Below are positions 60,153 to 62,000 of a stretch of DNA of 62,000 nt, one piece after another. The position numbers and the translations under genes are program-made. The notes under the pieces are model-generated. The model searched no databases, had not been told where the DNA came from, and worked only from the letters and a program-made list of their open reading frames with translations. Position 1 is the stretch's first letter. Each line of letters begins with the position of its first letter. Origin of the DNA: Bolinopsis microptera (Eukaryota; Ctenophora; Tentaculata; Lobata; Bolinopsidae); NCBI RefSeq assembly GCF_026151205.1, contig NC_087077.1:1-62000 (forward strand), read 5' to 3'.

Positions 60153-62000
60153 TTTTTTAGCCAGAGAAGAGAGGAAGAAGAGGCGAGAAGAAGCAGAGAA
60201 GGAAAAGACAGAGAAGAAGGTGGAAAAGAAGTAAATAGCAGTGACAAAGAATGTAGTCAGCCCATGAATATTTTTTATACTAATGCTAATGGACTATTTA
60301 ATAAAATTGATGAACTAAAATGTATTCTATCAGTTTATAAATCCATTCATGTAATCTGCATTACAGAAACTCATTTTAATAGTGATATTTTAGATGCTGA
60401 AATTTTTATTGAAGGTTTTAGTATGTTTAGAAAAGACAGAGATTTTAAAATCGATAACTCCACTAGCAACATAAGTGGAGGTGGAGGTTCTATTATTTAT
60501 ATTAAAAACAGTTGTAATGGTTCATTAGTGAGCTCATTTTTAAAAGCACCAGACTCTTTAGCTATTAATGTCAATAACTCTGGTGGATTGATTTGTATTT
60601 GTTGTATTTATAGGTCTACCTCTTTGAATTTAAAACAGAATAATATGTTATTATCTTGCATCAAGAACATATCTAGTGAAAAGAATGTTTTTGAAACCAT
60701 TATCATAGGAGATTTTAACCTACCTAATGTATCTTGGGAAACTGGTAGTGTAAATAGTGGTATTTCTAGTAAGAATCAGGTTTTAATGATTCAACAAAAG
60801 TATATTGATTTATTTAATGACAGTGGTTTGACGTGGTACTTTACTAACGAAACAACCAGAAGACGCCTTGTGAAAGATACTCTCCAGGAGAGTCTTCTTG
60901 ATCAGGTTTTGTATACAAATGATGCTCTTGTCAACGGTTGTAAGATCGTTTCTCCGCTTGGCAAGAGTGATCATGTTGGGATACTAGTCGAACTGGTTGT
61001 TTCGCCCAATACTAACAAAAGTCCCAAACAAAAGATTTTAAAGCCTATTTGGGGTAAGATTTCCTCAGAAGAGTTATTTAACTTTAGTATGAATAATATT
61101 GACTGGGATTATAGTTGTACAAATAATGTTCAAGATATGTGGGTTGAACTACATGGTAAATTAGAGTCTGTTGCTGCAGCTGTCCCAGCTGCTTCGGTTT
61201 ATCTCGACAACAGACCTGTCAAGTTGCCATGGAGTACAACTTCACTTAAAAGAATGAGGAAGAACAAAGACAAAGCATGGGCTGAATTTGATATTAATCC
61301 TTCGGATGCCTCAGCCTCCATCAAAAACAATTTTAGTTTTCAGTCCTTCTAGTTTCCAAAAATCTACCGAGCTAGTGTTCTGGTGTGCACAAAAGCCCCT
61401 AAGCCCGTGCATTCCTTGCCCCGCTAGCTGCCAGTCCTTGACAAACTTCCAATAGCAAAGACCAACTAGTCATTTACAAATTGAGCACTATACAATTTTA
61501 ATTGTTTTAAATATTTGACTTTGTAAAATGAGCTAAAACATTGATTTATTAGTTTCATTGATTTATTAGTTTCATTGGATATTAACTTTAGCTGTGCAAA
61601 TAGCAAGCAGCGTATTTTTGAGGTGGCAGAAATTAAAGCTAAAGTAAATTATGAAAAGAAGATTACATCGAATTTAAAACAGAATTGTAAATCTTTTTAC
61701 TCTTATTTGCGTAATAAACGTCAAGTTAAGTCAAGTGTTGTTTCTTTAGATAGAGGAGATGGTACACGCACAGATAGTTCATCTGAGTCAGCTGAGGTAC
61801 TTGCTAGTGCCTTTAGTTCTGTGTTTGTGCGTGAACCACCTGGCCCTCTTCCCCAAAATGAGAGTTATAACAAAGAGGTTATTGATGATATGGAAATTAG
61901 CAGCTCTGATATCAAGAAGCAGCTTTTAAAGCTTAATGTTTTTAAGAGTTCTGGTCCGGATGGCGTTCATCCAAAGTTGTTAAAATCCTTAGCATACGAT
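60153..62000 (+). mobile_element. Non-LTR retrotransposon 5' part: endonuclease and early RT
   Basis: The frame opens at about 60153 in a purine-rich leader. From the ATG at 60264 it reads an APE-type endonuclease: YTNANGLFNKIDEL, ICITETHF (catalytic Glu), a YRST-like segment, IIGDFNLPNVSW (GDFN) and SPLGKSDHVGI (SDH). After an insertion at 61298-61577 the same frame continues through a linker to LLKLNVFKSSGPDGVHPKLL, the conserved entry of the reverse transcriptase (KSxGPDGIxxxLL), and runs off the window. Apart from the insertion there are no stops, so the copy is fairly young. The clade is CR1/Jockey-like by motif; a finer call needs the RT core. Confidence 0.88.
61298..61577. mobile_element. 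280-bp insertion inside the LINE, 8-bp target duplication
   Basis: GATATTAA occurs at 61290-61297 and again at 61578-61585. Without the insert and one repeat, the LINE frame runs straight on, proving insertion. The insert has no terminal inverted repeats. It ends with two tandem copies of ATTTATTAGTTTCATTG, a simple-repeat 3' tail typical of SINEs or short LINE-derived elements. Its 5' part shows no clear tRNA-type promoter boxes. Confidence 0.8.

Overview
The window is eukaryotic and almost certainly from a metazoan, probably an aquatic invertebrate. Genes are split by short introns with GT/AG borders, the DNA is AT-rich and full of mobile elements, and the gene content (Golgi carbohydrate sulfotransferases, a rhodopsin-like GPCR fragment, a RagC/D-type GTPase, PIGB, MTHFD) is animal-like. 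The species cannot be named from sequence alone.

The dominant structure is an inverted duplication. Positions 1-20046 reappear in reverse complement at 21387-41740, in the same order, around a unique spacer of about 1.34 kb. The left arm holds intact sulfotransferase frames. The right arm carries dense, scattered single-base indels in coding and non-coding DNA alike, plus a run of about 130 A's that the left arm lacks. I read this as a fold-back (chimeric) molecule built into the assembly, with the second half poorly base-called or unpolished, rather than a biological palindrome. Right-arm 'pseudogenes' should therefore be treated as second readings of left-arm loci.

Left arm, in order: a class A GPCR fragment (430-888, minus); a minisatellite (2306-2418); a degraded LINE end (5748-5965); a small Harbinger-like MITE (6343-6503); a frameshifted SET-domain gene (7141-8113, minus); then a tandemly duplicated block. 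Each of the first two copies of that block pairs one 50-nt coding exon of a Rag GTPase gene (plus strand) with a complete one-exon carbohydrate sulfotransferase (minus strand). Two TTAA-flanked non-autonomous elements lie between these copies, and the second contains about 1.2 kb of TCC-rich microsatellite. A third copy of the 50-nt exon is followed by Rag exons 2-5, which run into the spacer; the rest of the gene is missing.

From 41741 to 56220 the sequence is single copy. It holds the C-terminal two thirds of PIGB (51365-52798, minus), a poly-G-ended repeat with a LINE nested inside it (46803-48804), and a cluster of very short TTAC...CAGTAA elements. A 100-N scaffold gap (56221-56320) follows.

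Beyond the gap are a second copy of the poly-G-ended repeat, the first four exons of an MTHFD/FolD gene (57063-57953, minus) cut off toward the gap, three diverged repeats of about 190 bp, and LINE pieces in inverted arrangement (59590-62000). The plus-strand LINE piece carries endonuclease and early reverse transcriptase sequence, is interrupted by a 280-bp insertion with an 8-bp target duplication, and runs off the window end.

I found no CRISPR, operon-like or clearly new enzymatic system. The most distinctive observations are the fold-back, the exon-plus-nested-gene duplication inside the Rag locus, the miniature TTAC/CAGTAA family, and the inverted LINE with its nested insertion.
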